NCBI RefSeq assembly: GCF_007301515.1
Contig: NZ_CP041666.1
Coordinates: 1,674,001 to 1,738,000, forward strand
From: Radiobacillus deserti
GTDB lineage: Bacteria; Bacillota; Bacilli; Bacillales; Amphibacillaceae
Length of the DNA: 64,000 nucleotides
Direction: 5' to 3'
The position numbers were made by a program, and so were the translations under genes. This document shows positions 33,174 through 42,720 of the stretch, in pieces (the first letter of the stretch is position 1; the number at the start of each line of letters is the position of its first letter). The notes below the pieces were generated by a model, which saw nothing but the letters and a program-made list of their open reading frames with translations, had not been told where the DNA came from and ran no database searches.

Positions 33174-35624
33174 TTGTCACAAATAGAGAAATATTTAGAT
33201 TTACCTTTAGAAGAGGTCATAGGGGATCGCTTTGGAAGGTATAGTAAATACATTATCCAGGACCGAGCTCTACCAGATGCTCGTGATGGTTTAAAACCAG
33301 TACAACGTCGTATAATTTATGCAATGCATGAAGAACGAAATACCCATGATAAACCGTTCCGTAAATCTGCTAAAACAGTTGGTACCGTAATCGGGAATTA
33401 CCACCCACACGGAGATTCCTCTGTGTATGAAGCCATGGTTCGGCTGAGTCAAACTTGGAAGGTTCGAAATGTACTAGTAGAGATGCATGGAAATAACGGG
33501 AGCGTAGATGGAGATCCACCTGCCGCGATGCGTTATACAGAAGCGAGACTTTCTAGTATTGCTTCTGAATTAATTGGTGCCATTGACAAAGACACCGTCG
33601 ATTTTATTCCAAACTTCGATGATACGATTAACGAGCCGGTTGTATTACCAGCAAAATTCCCTAACCTCTTAGTGAATGGGTCTACCGGGATTTCTTCTGG
33701 TTATGCGACGGATATTCCACCACATAATCTGGCAGAAGTGATTGATGCAGTAATAATGAAAATCGACCGACCAGACGCTACAGTGGATCAATTAATGAAA
33801 AAAATGAAAGGCCCTGATTTTCCTACAGGAGGAATTATTCAAGGGGTAGATGAAATTAAGAAAGCGTACGAAACAGGTAGAGGAAAAATTGTCGTTCGCG
33901 GAAAAGCGGAAATCGAACAATTAAGAAGCGGTCGTGAGCAAATTGTGATTGAAGAAATTCCGTTTGAAGTGAATAAAGCCAATCTTGTAAAACGAATGGA
34001 TGAACTTCGCATTGATCGTAAAGTAGAAGGGATTGCAGAAGTTCGTGATGAGACGGATCGCACTGGGTTGCGTATTGTTATTGAGCTAAAGAAGGATGCG
34101 GATAGCACCGGGATTCTAAACTACTTATATAAAAATACAGACTTACAAATTACGTATAGCTTTAACATGGTAGCGATTCAGGACAAAACACCGAAACTGT
34201 TGAGCTTACCGACGATTTTAGATTCGTACATTGGACACCAAAAAGAAATTGTGACTCGTCAGTCGCAATTCGATTTGAAAAAAGCGAAGAACAGAGCACA
34301 CATCGTAGAGGGATTAATAAAGGCTATTTCTATTCTTGATGAATTAATCGCTACGATTCGTGCATCTAAGGATAAACAGGATGCAAAAGAACAGATTAAA
34401 ACAGCTTATGGCTTCACAGAGGAGCAAGCGGAAGCGATTGTTAACTTGCAACTATACCGTTTAACAAATACGGATATTACTGCTTTAGAAGCGGAAGCAA
34501 GTGAACTAAAACAAAAAATTAAAGAGCTTGAAGATATTTTAGCGAATGAAAGCAAGCTTTTTGACGTGATTAAAACGGATTTAAAAGCAATAAAACAAAA
34601 GTATAAAGAAGACCGAAGAACGATCATTGTACAAGAAATAGAGGAGCTAAAAATTAACTTAGAGGTTATGGTTGCAAGTGAGGATGTTCTTGTTTCTGTA
34701 ACAAGAGATGGTTATATAAAACGTACAAGTCTTCGATCTTACTCAGCTTCAAATGGGGAAGATTTAGCCATAAAGGAAGAGGACCATCTCGTTGCCCTTC
34801 AAGAAATTAATACGACGGACAAGCTCCTATTGTTCACAAACAAGGGAAGATATTTATATTTACCTGTCCACGAAATTCCAGACATTCGTTGGAAGGATTT
34901 AGGTCAGCATGTTACGAATATTGTTGCTATTGATAAAGATGAACACATTGTAACGGCTATCCCTGTCCGTGAATTCAAAGACGATCAGTATGTAACGATA
35001 TTCACGAAAAATGGAATGGTGAAACGTAGTGAATTTAAGTTATATGAGGCACAAAGGTATTCAAAAGCACTTGTTGCCATTAACTTAAAGAAAGACGATG
35101 AAGTAGTTAATTGTTATGTGACCACTGGGCACTCAGATGTATTTATTGCATCAAATAAAGGATTTGGTCTATGGTTCCATGAATCGGAAGTTAATCCAGT
35201 AGGACAACGGGCTGCTGGGGTAAAAGCGATTCAGTTAAAGGCTGGCGAACATGTTATAAGTGGACATGTATTTGATGACCTTTCAGATCCAGAATTCATT
35301 TTAGTTACCCATCGTGGTGCGTGTAAACGTATGAAATTGAGAGAGTTTGAAAAATCATCACGAGCGAAACGTGGTTCTGTCATGTTACGTGAGTTAAAGA
35401 AAAATCCTCATCGTGTTGCGGGATTTGAGATTGTCTCAGAGAATGACACCGTTCAGTTCCAAACTTCGAATGGTACTAGACAGATCATTAATCCAATTGA
35501 ATTACCTAAGAGTGACCGTTACAGTAATGGCTCCTATGTCATTGATGCAGATGATCAAGGGGAAGTAATCGATGTTTGGACGGTAGCTCAATATAACAAA
35601 GCGTTCGGAGAAAACGATAATTAG
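33174..35624 (+). CDS. parC: DNA topoisomerase IV subunit A (ParC)
   Basis: ParC is the DNA-cleaving subunit of topoisomerase IV. The 816-residue protein has the winged-helix domain with catalytic Tyr121 in AAMRYTEARLS, and the quinolone region HPHGDSSVYEAM with the wild-type-like Ser82 and Glu86 (equivalent to S. aureus GrlA Ser80/Glu84). A coiled-coil and the six-bladed C-terminal beta-pinwheel follow (repeats such as TRDGYIKRTSL, FTKNGMVKRSEF, THRGACKRMKL). The start is TTG after a G-rich AAAGGGGGG site. It is the second gene of parEC and ends at a strong terminator. Confidence 0.97.
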   Translation: MSQIEKYLDLPLEEVIGDRFGRYSKYIIQDRALPDARDGLKPVQRRIIYAMHEERNTHDKPFRKSAKTVGTVIGNYHPHGDSSVYEAMVRLSQTWKVRNVLVEMHGNNGSVDGDPPAAMRYTEARLSSIASELIGAIDKDTVDFIPNFDDTINEPVVLPAKFPNLLVNGSTGISSGYATDIPPHNLAEVIDAVIMKIDRPDATVDQLMKKMKGPDFPTGGIIQGVDEIKKAYETGRGKIVVRGKAEIEQLRSGREQIVIEEIPFEVNKANLVKRMDELRIDRKVEGIAEVRDETDRTGLRIVIELKKDADSTGILNYLYKNTDLQITYSFNMVAIQDKTPKLLSLPTILDSYIGHQKEIVTRQSQFDLKKAKNRAHIVEGLIKAISILDELIATIRASKDKQDAKEQIKTAYGFTEEQAEAIVNLQLYRLTNTDITALEAEASELKQKIKELEDILANESKLFDVIKTDLKAIKQKYKEDRRTIIVQEIEELKINLEVMVASEDVLVSVTRDGYIKRTSLRSYSASNGEDLAIKEEDHLVALQEINTTDKLLLFTNKGRYLYLPVHEIPDIRWKDLGQHVTNIVAIDKDEHIVTAIPVREFKDDQYVTIFTKNGMVKRSEFKLYEAQRYSKALVAINLKKDDEVVNCYVTTGHSDVFIASNKGFGLWFHESEVNPVGQRAAGVKAIQLKAGEHVISGHVFDDLSDPEFILVTHRGACKRMKLREFEKSSRAKRGSVMLRELKKNPHRVAGFEIVSENDTVQFQTSNGTRQIINPIELPKSDRYSNGSYVIDADDQGEVIDVWTVAQYNKAFGENDN

Positions 35625-35632
35625 ATTATGTA

Positions 35633-35668
35633 AACAAGCTGTTCGTGTGGAACAGCTTGTTTTTTTCT
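35633..35668 (+). terminator. Terminator after parC
   Basis: AACAAGCTGTTC pairs perfectly with GAACAGCTTGTT around GTGTG, followed by T6-7. Confidence 0.93.
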
Positions 35669-35764
35669 AATTCACATTTTTCTTCTTAATCTCTTGTTTG
35701 TTTCATACCTTAGTACAAAATGATCAATCACCTAATTTATGAAATCACAAAAGGGGTTTACTGG

Positions 35765-36235
35765 ATGAATAATCGAGAGTTTCGAGACGCAATGGGGAAA
35801 TTTGCAACAGGTATAACAGTTATTACAATTCGGGATGAAGAACAAATTCATGGGATGACGGTTAATGCTTTTATGTCTGTTTCCTTAGAGCCAAAGTTAA
35901 TTGCAATATCCTTAGGAAATAAAACGAGAATATATCAAAAGTTAACTACACATAGTTGGTTTGGAATCAGTGTTCTAACTAAAAAGCAAAAAAGTTTAGC
36001 TAAAGTGTTTGCAAGACAACAAGACTTAAGCGAGCCTATTGATTTTGCATGTATAGAAGAGGTACCCGTACTGCCAAACTCTATGGTCATGTTCGCCTGT
36101 AAGGCAGACTACACAGTGGAAGCAGGCGATCATAAAATAGTAATTGCAGAAGTTCGTGATTTTCAAATTAATGAGCAAGAAAACAATCCAATCTTATATT
36201 ACAGCGGAAGCTATAGCACGTTAATAGATTCATAA
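35765..36235 (+). CDS. Flavin reductase-like (FMN-binding) protein
   Basis: A 156-residue protein of the flavin reductase/HpaC-like split-barrel family. The N-terminal MGKFATGITVITIRD and the segment MTVNAFMSVSLEPKLIAISLGNKTRIY are characteristic for FMN binding, followed by FGISVLTKKQKSLAKVFA. Such enzymes supply reduced flavin to monooxygenases or act alone. I chose the ATG at 35765 because AAAGGGG lies just upstream; fifteen more in-frame codons precede it. No monooxygenase gene is adjacent, so the partner is unknown. Confidence 0.87.
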   Translation: MNNREFRDAMGKFATGITVITIRDEEQIHGMTVNAFMSVSLEPKLIAISLGNKTRIYQKLTTHSWFGISVLTKKQKSLAKVFARQQDLSEPIDFACIEEVPVLPNSMVMFACKADYTVEAGDHKIVIAEVRDFQINEQENNPILYYSGSYSTLIDS

Positions 36236-36238
36236 GGG

Positions 36239-36264
36239 CCGTTCTCTCCAGAGGACGGTTTTTT
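36239..36264 (+). terminator. Terminator after the flavin reductase-like gene
   Basis: CCGTTCTC pairs with GAGGACGG (one G-T pair) and is followed by T6. Confidence 0.85.
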
Positions 36265-36348
36265 AATGCAGAATCCGATGGTAGTCAGAAAGTGACAACA
36301 AACGTATAATAGGGAATAGCAGAAAAAGATAAAGGGGTCACGACATAC

Positions 36349-39300
36349 ATGAACAAGGTTGGGACACAAGCTATAACAGAGAAACAACTAGCAAAGCTTT
36401 ATGAAATTTTTAATCATAATCAAGATACCACGCGTTTGGAGCGGGTACTTGATTTATTAGAAAAACAGAGAGACATGGAATGTGTTATCAGTTTTGCTGG
36501 ACATTTTTCCGCAGGTAAGTCTACCATGATTAACCGATTGATGGGGGAGGAGCTTTTACCACAAAGTCCGATTCCAACGAGTGCGAATATAGTAAAAATT
36601 AAGTATGGAAAGCCTTATGCGAATGTTTATTTTTATAAAGAAGATCCGATTCAATTTAAAGAACCTTACGATATGGATACCATTAAAGGGTATTCCAAAG
36701 ATGGTAATCTAATTAAGGAAATAGAGATTAGTAAACAAACGGAGCAATTAATTCCTGGAGTTTCGCTGTATGATACACCTGGTATCGATTCTTCGCGGGA
36801 CGCGGATCGAATAATTACAGAAGGGTCCATTCATGTAGTCGATGTTATGTTTTATGTCATGGATTATAATCACGTTCAATCAGAAGTGAATTTGGACTTT
36901 TTGAAGCAGATGAAGGATCGTCAGAAAAAGATATATATTGTGGTCAACCAAATTGACAAACATAAAGAAAAGGAATTATCGTTTAATGCGTTTAAAGAAA
37001 GTATAGAACAAACTTTACAACAGTGGGGAATTGAAGTTGAAGCCATATTTTACACATCGTTACGCGACGAGAAGCATCCACACAATCGGTTTAAACAACT
37101 AAAAAATACGATTCAAACGATTATGCATGAAAAAGATCGATTGATAGAAGAAACGTTACAGCAATCGAGTAGAGATTTAGTGGATCAGCATATTCAATGG
37201 ATGTTCGAGCAAAAAGAAGATACATTACAGGAATTAGAAAGTAAAGCAAAGGAAAGCTCGAATCTTCAAGCGACAGGTAAATTGGAAGATGAACTGAACG
37301 CACTGCAAGCGATGGAAAAAGAAGCGGAAAAGGAACTTACGGATCAAATAGATAAAACCCTTAAAAATGCGTACCTGATGCCATTTGAATTGCGTGAGAA
37401 AGCGGAACAATTTTTAGAATCTCAACAAAGGTCTTTCAAGGTCGGAATTCTTGGTTCCAAAAAGAAAACGGAAGAAGCACGCCAACAAAGGTTACAAGAC
37501 TTCTATGATAACTTATTGGAGCAAATCGAGTCGAAGGTACAGTGGAAGTTACGAGATAAGTTTTTAGAAGCGATGAAGGCTTATCAGTTAGAACAAACTG
37601 GTTTGGAGGAGCATATTCAATCTTTTCATGCTACTATCCAAAAGAATACGTTGGTTGATTTAATAAAACCAGGAGCTAACTTAAATGGCGAGTATTTATT
37701 AGTTTATACGGACGATGTTAGTCAGTTTATTAAATCTAAATATAAACAAGTAGCAAATAGCCTTCGGGATGAGCTTGTCGCTGAACTTAGAGCACGAAAC
37801 GAAGAAAAAGCAAAACAACTTGAAGTGATACTACGGCAATCCCAGCAAAGAGATGACCATCTAGAACAGCTTCACCATATTCGGGAAGACATTCATCAGT
37901 TGGAGGAAAATTTGTTACACGTTCTGACTGATGAAGTCCTACACTTGGAGCCAGTTGATATAATATCGAAAAGGCTTGCGGAGCGAGTTCCGCGTTTCCG
38001 TTCTCCACAAGAAATGAAAGAACAGGAAGTGGAGCAAAAGGAAATCGTACATGAAGAAAAGACGGTTTTGGAAAGGGAACGATCGTCTTATTCTGTTGAC
38101 ATGATTCAAAGCCGATTGAGGAAATCCATTGAATTATTAGAGGGAGTGTCAGGCTTTCAAACCATAAAGGACGATTTATCAAATAAAGGGAAACGACTCA
38201 AAAATCGACATTTCACAGTTGCTTTATTCGGTGCATTTAGTGCTGGGAAATCTTCGTTTGCAAATGCGGTGTTAGGAGAACACGTCTTACCGGTATCTCC
38301 AAATCCAACGACAGCAGCGATCAACAAAATTAGCCCGCCTGATTCCAAGCATCCACACGGAACCATTACCGTTCAGTTGAAGAATGAAAAAGCACTTCTA
38401 TTGGATATCGAACAAATGCTGCAACTGGAGCAGTCTTTATTTTCTTCATTGAGTGAATATGTGAGAAAAGGTATAAATGGGATACAGTCAATTACAGAAA
38501 GAGAATTGACGGAGAGACAGCGCCATTTCTTACAGGCGATTTGTGACGGCTATGAACGAAATCAAGCGCATTTAGGGAAACAAATTACGATCGATTTAAA
38601 GAGTTTCTCGAGCTATGTATCAGAAGAATCGATAGCCTGCTATGTAAGCTGGATGGAGCTGTTCTATGAGTGTGATCTAACGAGAAAAGGAATAACCTTA
38701 GTGGATACACCTGGTGCGGACTCCGTGAATGCTCGTCACACAGATGTCTCGTTTGAGTATATTAAAAATGCAGATGCAATCCTTTTTGTAACGTATTACA
38801 ATCATCCATTTTCACGAGCGGATAAAGATTTTTTGACACAGCTAGGTAGAGTAAAAGATGCGTTTAGCTTAGACAAAATGTTTTTCATTATTAATGCATC
38901 CGATTTAGCGCAGAATGAAGCGGAATTGAATATGGTTACAACCTATATGGATGAGCAATTACGGCAATTTGGCATTACGAATCCTAAACTATATCCATTA
39001 TCTAGTTACTTCGCGCTCCAAGCAAAGAAGAAAAGCGAGGAAGAAGCAGGATTCTCCTCCTTTGAAGAAGAATTTTATGCCTTTATTGAAGAAGATTTAG
39101 TGGAGATGCTAATTCAATCCTCTTTATTTGATATAAAGCGAGCCCGGACTACACTTGCTACTTACTTAGAGGATGCATCGCTTAGCAATGAAGAGAAGGA
39201 AACGAAGCTGAAGCAATATGATACCGAAAAGGTAACGATTTTGAAGAACGTGGAAAATTTAAATTCAAGTTCCTATCAAAAGGAAATTCAACAAAAGCTA

Positions 39301-39954
39301 GAGAAGCAACTTTATTACGTCCAACAACGAATTTTTATTGAATTTAATCAAAAATTCAAAGAGGAATTCAACCCTTCTGTCATTAAAGGTTCAGGATCAG
39401 AAGCAAGAATAGGATTAGAGCTAAGCTTAGAGGCATTATTAAGTAGACTGAAATATGAATTAGATCAAGAAGTTCGTGCAGTCTCCATAAGGATGGAGCG
39501 GTTTGGAAATGATAAACTAAAAGAACTATATAATCAATTGGAAGTGCTCAGTGCGAAAGTGAATGAACATGTTAGCTTTGCTAGTTTCGAATACCGGACA
39601 TGGGAAGCACCACCTTTCCAAAATCCGCTTCAAGACGTGAACAAGCAAACCTTCCAATCTGCACTTCAATTGTTTAAAAATGCTAAATCATTCTTCGAAA
39701 AAAATGAAAAAGAAAAAATGAAGGAAGCGCTAGAAGTTCAACTTCGGCCATATGTTTCTCAGTTCTTGAAAGAGGTGGAAAGCACGTTTTGGAAGCATTT
39801 GGAACAGGAATGGATGCAAGCAGAAGTGTCCATGAAAGAAAAAGCAAAAGCTTCCGTTAAAGAGTTTTATGCAGGTTATCAAGCTGCTTTATCACAGTCT
39901 GTAGATATTCATGGATTACAAGCAAGGCTTGAACAAATGAATACACTTATCTAA
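36349..39954 (+). CDS. dynA: Double dynamin-like GTPase DynA
   Basis: A 1201-residue bacterial dynamin with two complete GTPase-stalk halves fused in one chain, like DynA (YpbR) of B. subtilis (about 1190 residues). The first P-loop GHFSAGKSTMINRL is near residue 52 and DTPGIDSSRDADRI is its G3; the second P-loop GAFSAGKSSFANAV is near residue 628 and DTPGADSVNARHT is its G3. Long coiled-coil segments follow each GTPase. DynA fuses membranes and protects against pore-forming stress or phage in B. subtilis. AAAGGGG precedes the ATG. It is monocistronic and ends at a bidirectional terminator shared with hisJ. Confidence 0.95.
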   Translation: MNKVGTQAITEKQLAKLYEIFNHNQDTTRLERVLDLLEKQRDMECVISFAGHFSAGKSTMINRLMGEELLPQSPIPTSANIVKIKYGKPYANVYFYKEDPIQFKEPYDMDTIKGYSKDGNLIKEIEISKQTEQLIPGVSLYDTPGIDSSRDADRIITEGSIHVVDVMFYVMDYNHVQSEVNLDFLKQMKDRQKKIYIVVNQIDKHKEKELSFNAFKESIEQTLQQWGIEVEAIFYTSLRDEKHPHNRFKQLKNTIQTIMHEKDRLIEETLQQSSRDLVDQHIQWMFEQKEDTLQELESKAKESSNLQATGKLEDELNALQAMEKEAEKELTDQIDKTLKNAYLMPFELREKAEQFLESQQRSFKVGILGSKKKTEEARQQRLQDFYDNLLEQIESKVQWKLRDKFLEAMKAYQLEQTGLEEHIQSFHATIQKNTLVDLIKPGANLNGEYLLVYTDDVSQFIKSKYKQVANSLRDELVAELRARNEEKAKQLEVILRQSQQRDDHLEQLHHIREDIHQLEENLLHVLTDEVLHLEPVDIISKRLAERVPRFRSPQEMKEQEVEQKEIVHEEKTVLERERSSYSVDMIQSRLRKSIELLEGVSGFQTIKDDLSNKGKRLKNRHFTVALFGAFSAGKSSFANAVLGEHVLPVSPNPTTAAINKISPPDSKHPHGTITVQLKNEKALLLDIEQMLQLEQSLFSSLSEYVRKGINGIQSITERELTERQRHFLQAICDGYERNQAHLGKQITIDLKSFSSYVSEESIACYVSWMELFYECDLTRKGITLVDTPGADSVNARHTDVSFEYIKNADAILFVTYYNHPFSRADKDFLTQLGRVKDAFSLDKMFFIINASDLAQNEAELNMVTTYMDEQLRQFGITNPKLYPLSSYFALQAKKKSEEEAGFSSFEEEFYAFIEEDLVEMLIQSSLFDIKRARTTLATYLEDASLSNEEKETKLKQYDTEKVTILKNVENLNSSSYQKEIQQKLEKQLYYVQQRIFIEFNQKFKEEFNPSVIKGSGSEARIGLELSLEALLSRLKYELDQEVRAVSIRMERFGNDKLKELYNQLEVLSAKVNEHVSFASFEYRTWEAPPFQNPLQDVNKQTFQSALQLFKNAKSFFEKNEKEKMKEALEVQLRPYVSQFLKEVESTFWKHLEQEWMQAEVSMKEKAKASVKEFYAGYQAALSQSVDIHGLQARLEQMNTLI

Positions 39955-39958
39955 AAGG

Positions 39959-39987
39959 AAACAGGGAGTAGTTAACTCCCTGTTTTT
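39959..39987. terminator. Bidirectional terminator between dynA and hisJ
   Basis: AACAGGGAGT (39960-39969) pairs with ACTCCCTGTT (39975-39984), with A and T tracts outside. It lies between convergent genes. Confidence 0.88.
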
Positions 39988-40782
39988 CTATATCGTAATA
40001 CGGTTAAAACCGCGTGCAATATGTTTTGCGGTATGGCTATCCGACCCTGGAACAAGTGGTATTCCGAGTTCTTTAGCTTTATAGATAAGCTGCTGTGGAG
40101 GATAACAATTTTCATTCCAATCTTTAAAAAAACCAGCTGTATTAACATCTAACTCTAAATGTTCTTGTTGAATAAGCAACAAGATTTCTTTCTGTAAGGA
40201 AGAAAAATCTGTTGCTGTTGGAAACCTTTTTCGAAACTTTTCTATTAACGTCATGTGTCCAATCCTTCTTGGCTTATAGGTTCCTAAATCAGCTAGAATA
40301 GACTGTTTTAGTGTGTTGTAATAAAGTGTATAGAGCGAATCTATTCCATTAGATAATGATAGAATTCGTTCAAATTCGTCTACACTATAGTCGATACAGA
40401 CATATTCATCGTTTATGCGGAGCATATGCACGGATAAAATAGAATCCTCTATTTTACTACCAAAATAATTTAGAATGTTCTTCGTTTCTTTTTCAAATCC
40501 CTCAATATAATCCACTTCGAACCCTATTTTTATGTGAATATCGTCTTTGTACTTCTGTTTAAGCTTTTCCCCATCGGCTAAATACGCATCCACGTCTGTC
40601 CAGCTCATGGCACTATCTTGATTAGGTACAGGATCTACAAAGGAATCTGGTAGGGGGGCATGCTCGGTAAACGTGAGACTTTCTAACCCTTTTTCAATTG
40701 CTCTTAAAATGTATGCTTCCATTGTATCCTTGCTACCGTGGGGGCAATACTGCGTGTGAACGTGAAAATCCCCGTTTCTCAT
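39988..40782 (-). CDS. hisJ: Histidinol-phosphatase HisJ (PHP family)
   Basis: HisJ removes phosphate from histidinol phosphate, the step missing from the hisB-only operon beside it. The 264-residue PHP-family metalloenzyme shows DFHVHTQYCPHG, FTEHAPLPDSF, DYIEGFEKE, SVHML, GHMTLIEKF and the late PGSDSHTAKH. AGGAG precedes the ATG by about 10 bases. It is divergent from hisZGDBHAFI, about 200 bp away, completing the histidine pathway locally, as in Bacillus. Confidence 0.93.
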   Translation of the reverse strand: MRNGDFHVHTQYCPHGSKDTMEAYILRAIEKGLESLTFTEHAPLPDSFVDPVPNQDSAMSWTDVDAYLADGEKLKQKYKDDIHIKIGFEVDYIEGFEKETKNILNYFGSKIEDSILSVHMLRINDEYVCIDYSVDEFERILSLSNGIDSLYTLYYNTLKQSILADLGTYKPRRIGHMTLIEKFRKRFPTATDFSSLQKEILLLIQQEHLELDVNTAGFFKDWNENCYPPQQLIYKAKELGIPLVPGSDSHTAKHIARGFNRITI

Positions 40783-40880
40783 AATTTCTAACTCCTATTC
40801 TTGTATAATAGGACATAATCATGCCCTTGCTATTCGTATTATACGATGTTCTGTCCTATCTGGCTAATGGATGAGATGTA

Positions 40881-40909
40881 TTGACGGAATGGGAATGATG
40901 TGTTAAATT
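40881..40909 (+). promoter_or_regulatory. Promoter of the his operon
   Basis: TTGACG (40881-40886) and TAAATT (40904-40909) are separated by 17 bp, about 70 bp before hisZ. The palindrome at 40922-40951 lies just downstream. Confidence 0.6.
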
Positions 40910-40921
40910 CAAACAAATGAT

Positions 40922-40951
40922 TTTATCACTTTACCACAGTAGAGTGATAAA
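40922..40951 (+). promoter_or_regulatory. Palindromic operator candidate in the his leader
   Basis: TTTATCACT and AGTGATAAA form a perfect 9-bp inverted repeat around 12 bases. It covers the probable transcript start and ends 27 bp before hisZ. No T run follows, so an operator is more likely than a terminator. Confidence 0.55.
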
Positions 40952-40978
40952 GAATAATCGGTAGTAGGATGTGACCAA

Positions 40979-42103
40979 ATGTTTTTACCAGCAGGTAGTC
41001 AAGATGAAATGGGATCTATTATTAATAATCGCACAAAAGCTTATGAGCAATTTCGCCTTATTACATTACAAAGAAATTTTAAGCAGATTTCTACCCCTGT
41101 CGTAGAGTTTGCTCATACGTTTACGAATCAACATGTAGGTATGAACCTACAAAATATGCTGAAGTGGTTTAATCGGGATGGAGAAATTGAAGTGCTACGT
41201 CCAGACTGGACGACTGCGATTGCCCGAGCTTTGGTGAATCAACCAAAATCAGAACGGAAGTGGGCGTATCAAGGTTCTGTATTCCGCAGCGATAAAGCGG
41301 GGACAGAAAGTCGCCAAGCAGGGATAGAAGTTCTTCATACAGAGCCTTTTCTAGGGGAAGGAGAATGTCTGTTAACTGCGATGAGCTATTTACGTGCATT
41401 AGGAATTTCTGATTACTTGATCGAGCTCGGCCACACAGGGATTTTTGAAGAATTAACTGCCTCTCTTGAACTTACAGAAAACGTGGAACAGCAATTGAGA
41501 CAGGCTATGCATGATAAACGAAAAGATGAAGTATATTCCTTGGCGATTCGGCATGGTTCTGAAGCGGTTGCAGATGAATTAGTTGATTTAATTGATGCGT
41601 ATGGCTCTTTTGACTTAATAGAGAACTATACAGAAAAATGGAAGAACAAAGACCGTCTACTTTCGATTTTGGAACACCTGAAATCATTAGCGACTTTAAT
41701 GGAAAGGTCAGGAATGAACGATGTGACCGTCGATTTAGGGAGAGTGAAAAACCTTCCTTACTATGATGGAGTAATGTTTAGAGGCTATATGAAAGAGTCA
41801 GGAGAGATTTGTTTTTCTGGGGGACGTTACGATAAGCTGTACGATCAATTCAATCAGGAGGTTTCTGCTGTCGGTTTAGCATTTGATGTAGACGTTCTTA
41901 CTGAACATTTTATGGAGGAGTCACAAGGAAAGCGAATTGCTATTTTAGCATCTGAGAGCTCCCACGTATATGCAGAATCAGTTCGAGCTTCGTACCCAGA
42001 CGATGTAGTAGATATCGTGTACGAGCTATCCGAACCGGATTCTTTTGACATTGTACTAAAAATAGAAGAAGAGAATTCAACGTTCAAGGTGGTCAAACAA
42101 TGA
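40979..42103 (+). CDS. hisZ: ATP phosphoribosyltransferase regulatory subunit HisZ
   Basis: HisZ is the histidyl-tRNA synthetase-like partner that the short form of HisG requires. The 374-residue protein has the class II core without a complete tRNA-binding set: FLPAGSQDEM start, VLRPDWTTAIARALV (motif 2-like), GTESRQAGIEVLH, and the late YYDGVMFRGY and GGRYDKLYDQF segments. It opens the his operon and overlaps hisG by 4 bp (ATGA), so the partner subunits are translated together. Confidence 0.95.
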   Translation: MFLPAGSQDEMGSIINNRTKAYEQFRLITLQRNFKQISTPVVEFAHTFTNQHVGMNLQNMLKWFNRDGEIEVLRPDWTTAIARALVNQPKSERKWAYQGSVFRSDKAGTESRQAGIEVLHTEPFLGEGECLLTAMSYLRALGISDYLIELGHTGIFEELTASLELTENVEQQLRQAMHDKRKDEVYSLAIRHGSEAVADELVDLIDAYGSFDLIENYTEKWKNKDRLLSILEHLKSLATLMERSGMNDVTVDLGRVKNLPYYDGVMFRGYMKESGEICFSGGRYDKLYDQFNQEVSAVGLAFDVDVLTEHFMEESQGKRIAILASESSHVYAESVRASYPDDVVDIVYELSEPDSFDIVLKIEEENSTFKVVKQ

Positions 42104-42720
42104 AACCAACGATTGCACTAACAAAAGGAAGACTAGAAAAACAATTTTTAGAGTTTTTTAAGTCGATTGGCTATGACATCGAACCGTTAGTTCAAAAAGG
42201 ACGAAAGCTACGTGTGGATACAGCGGATTGCCAATTTGTCTTTGCGAAAGGTGTCGACGTGACAACATATGTAGAACATGGGATTGCGGATTTGGGAATT
42301 GTTGGAGAAGACGTGCTAACGGAGTTCCAGCCAGATGTGTATAATCTGTTCCCGCTTCCGTTTGGAAACTGTCGAATGGCGCTTGCTATTGAAGAAGGAA
42401 AACAGCTACCGAATCGTAAACGAAAGATTGCTAGTAAATATCCAGCGATTACAAAGGAATACTTTAAGCAAAAAGGAGAATCGGTAGACATTGTAAAATT
42501 AGAAGGGTCTGTTGAACTTGCACCAATTTTAGGGTTAGCAGACGGAATTGTTGACATTGTCGAAACAGGTACGACGTTAAAAGAAAATGGATTAATTGTG
42601 AAAGAAGAAATTCACCAATATAGTGCGAGATGTATTGCAAATCGGTCATCGTTAAAAATAAAACGAGATACTTTACATCCGATCATTCAGTCTCTTCAGA
42701 AAGGAGCGGTTATAAAATGA
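42100..42720 (+). CDS. hisG: ATP phosphoribosyltransferase HisG, short form
   Basis: HisG condenses ATP and PRPP in the first step of histidine synthesis. At 206 residues it is the short form that works with HisZ. Visible motifs include ALTKGRL, GIADLGIVGEDVL and the PRPP-binding VETGTTLKENGL-like stretch (IVDIVETGTTLKENGL). It overlaps hisZ by 4 bp and hisD by 4 bp. Confidence 0.97.
   Translation: MKPTIALTKGRLEKQFLEFFKSIGYDIEPLVQKGRKLRVDTADCQFVFAKGVDVTTYVEHGIADLGIVGEDVLTEFQPDVYNLFPLPFGNCRMALAIEEGKQLPNRKRKIASKYPAITKEYFKQKGESVDIVKLEGSVELAPILGLADGIVDIVETGTTLKENGLIVKEEIHQYSARCIANRSSLKIKRDTLHPIIQSLQKGAVIK

Noticed and set aside
40783..40978. T-box leader for the his operon
   Set aside because: No T-box sequence (AGGGTGGNACCGCG-like) or long leader with a terminator is present; only the short palindrome was found.
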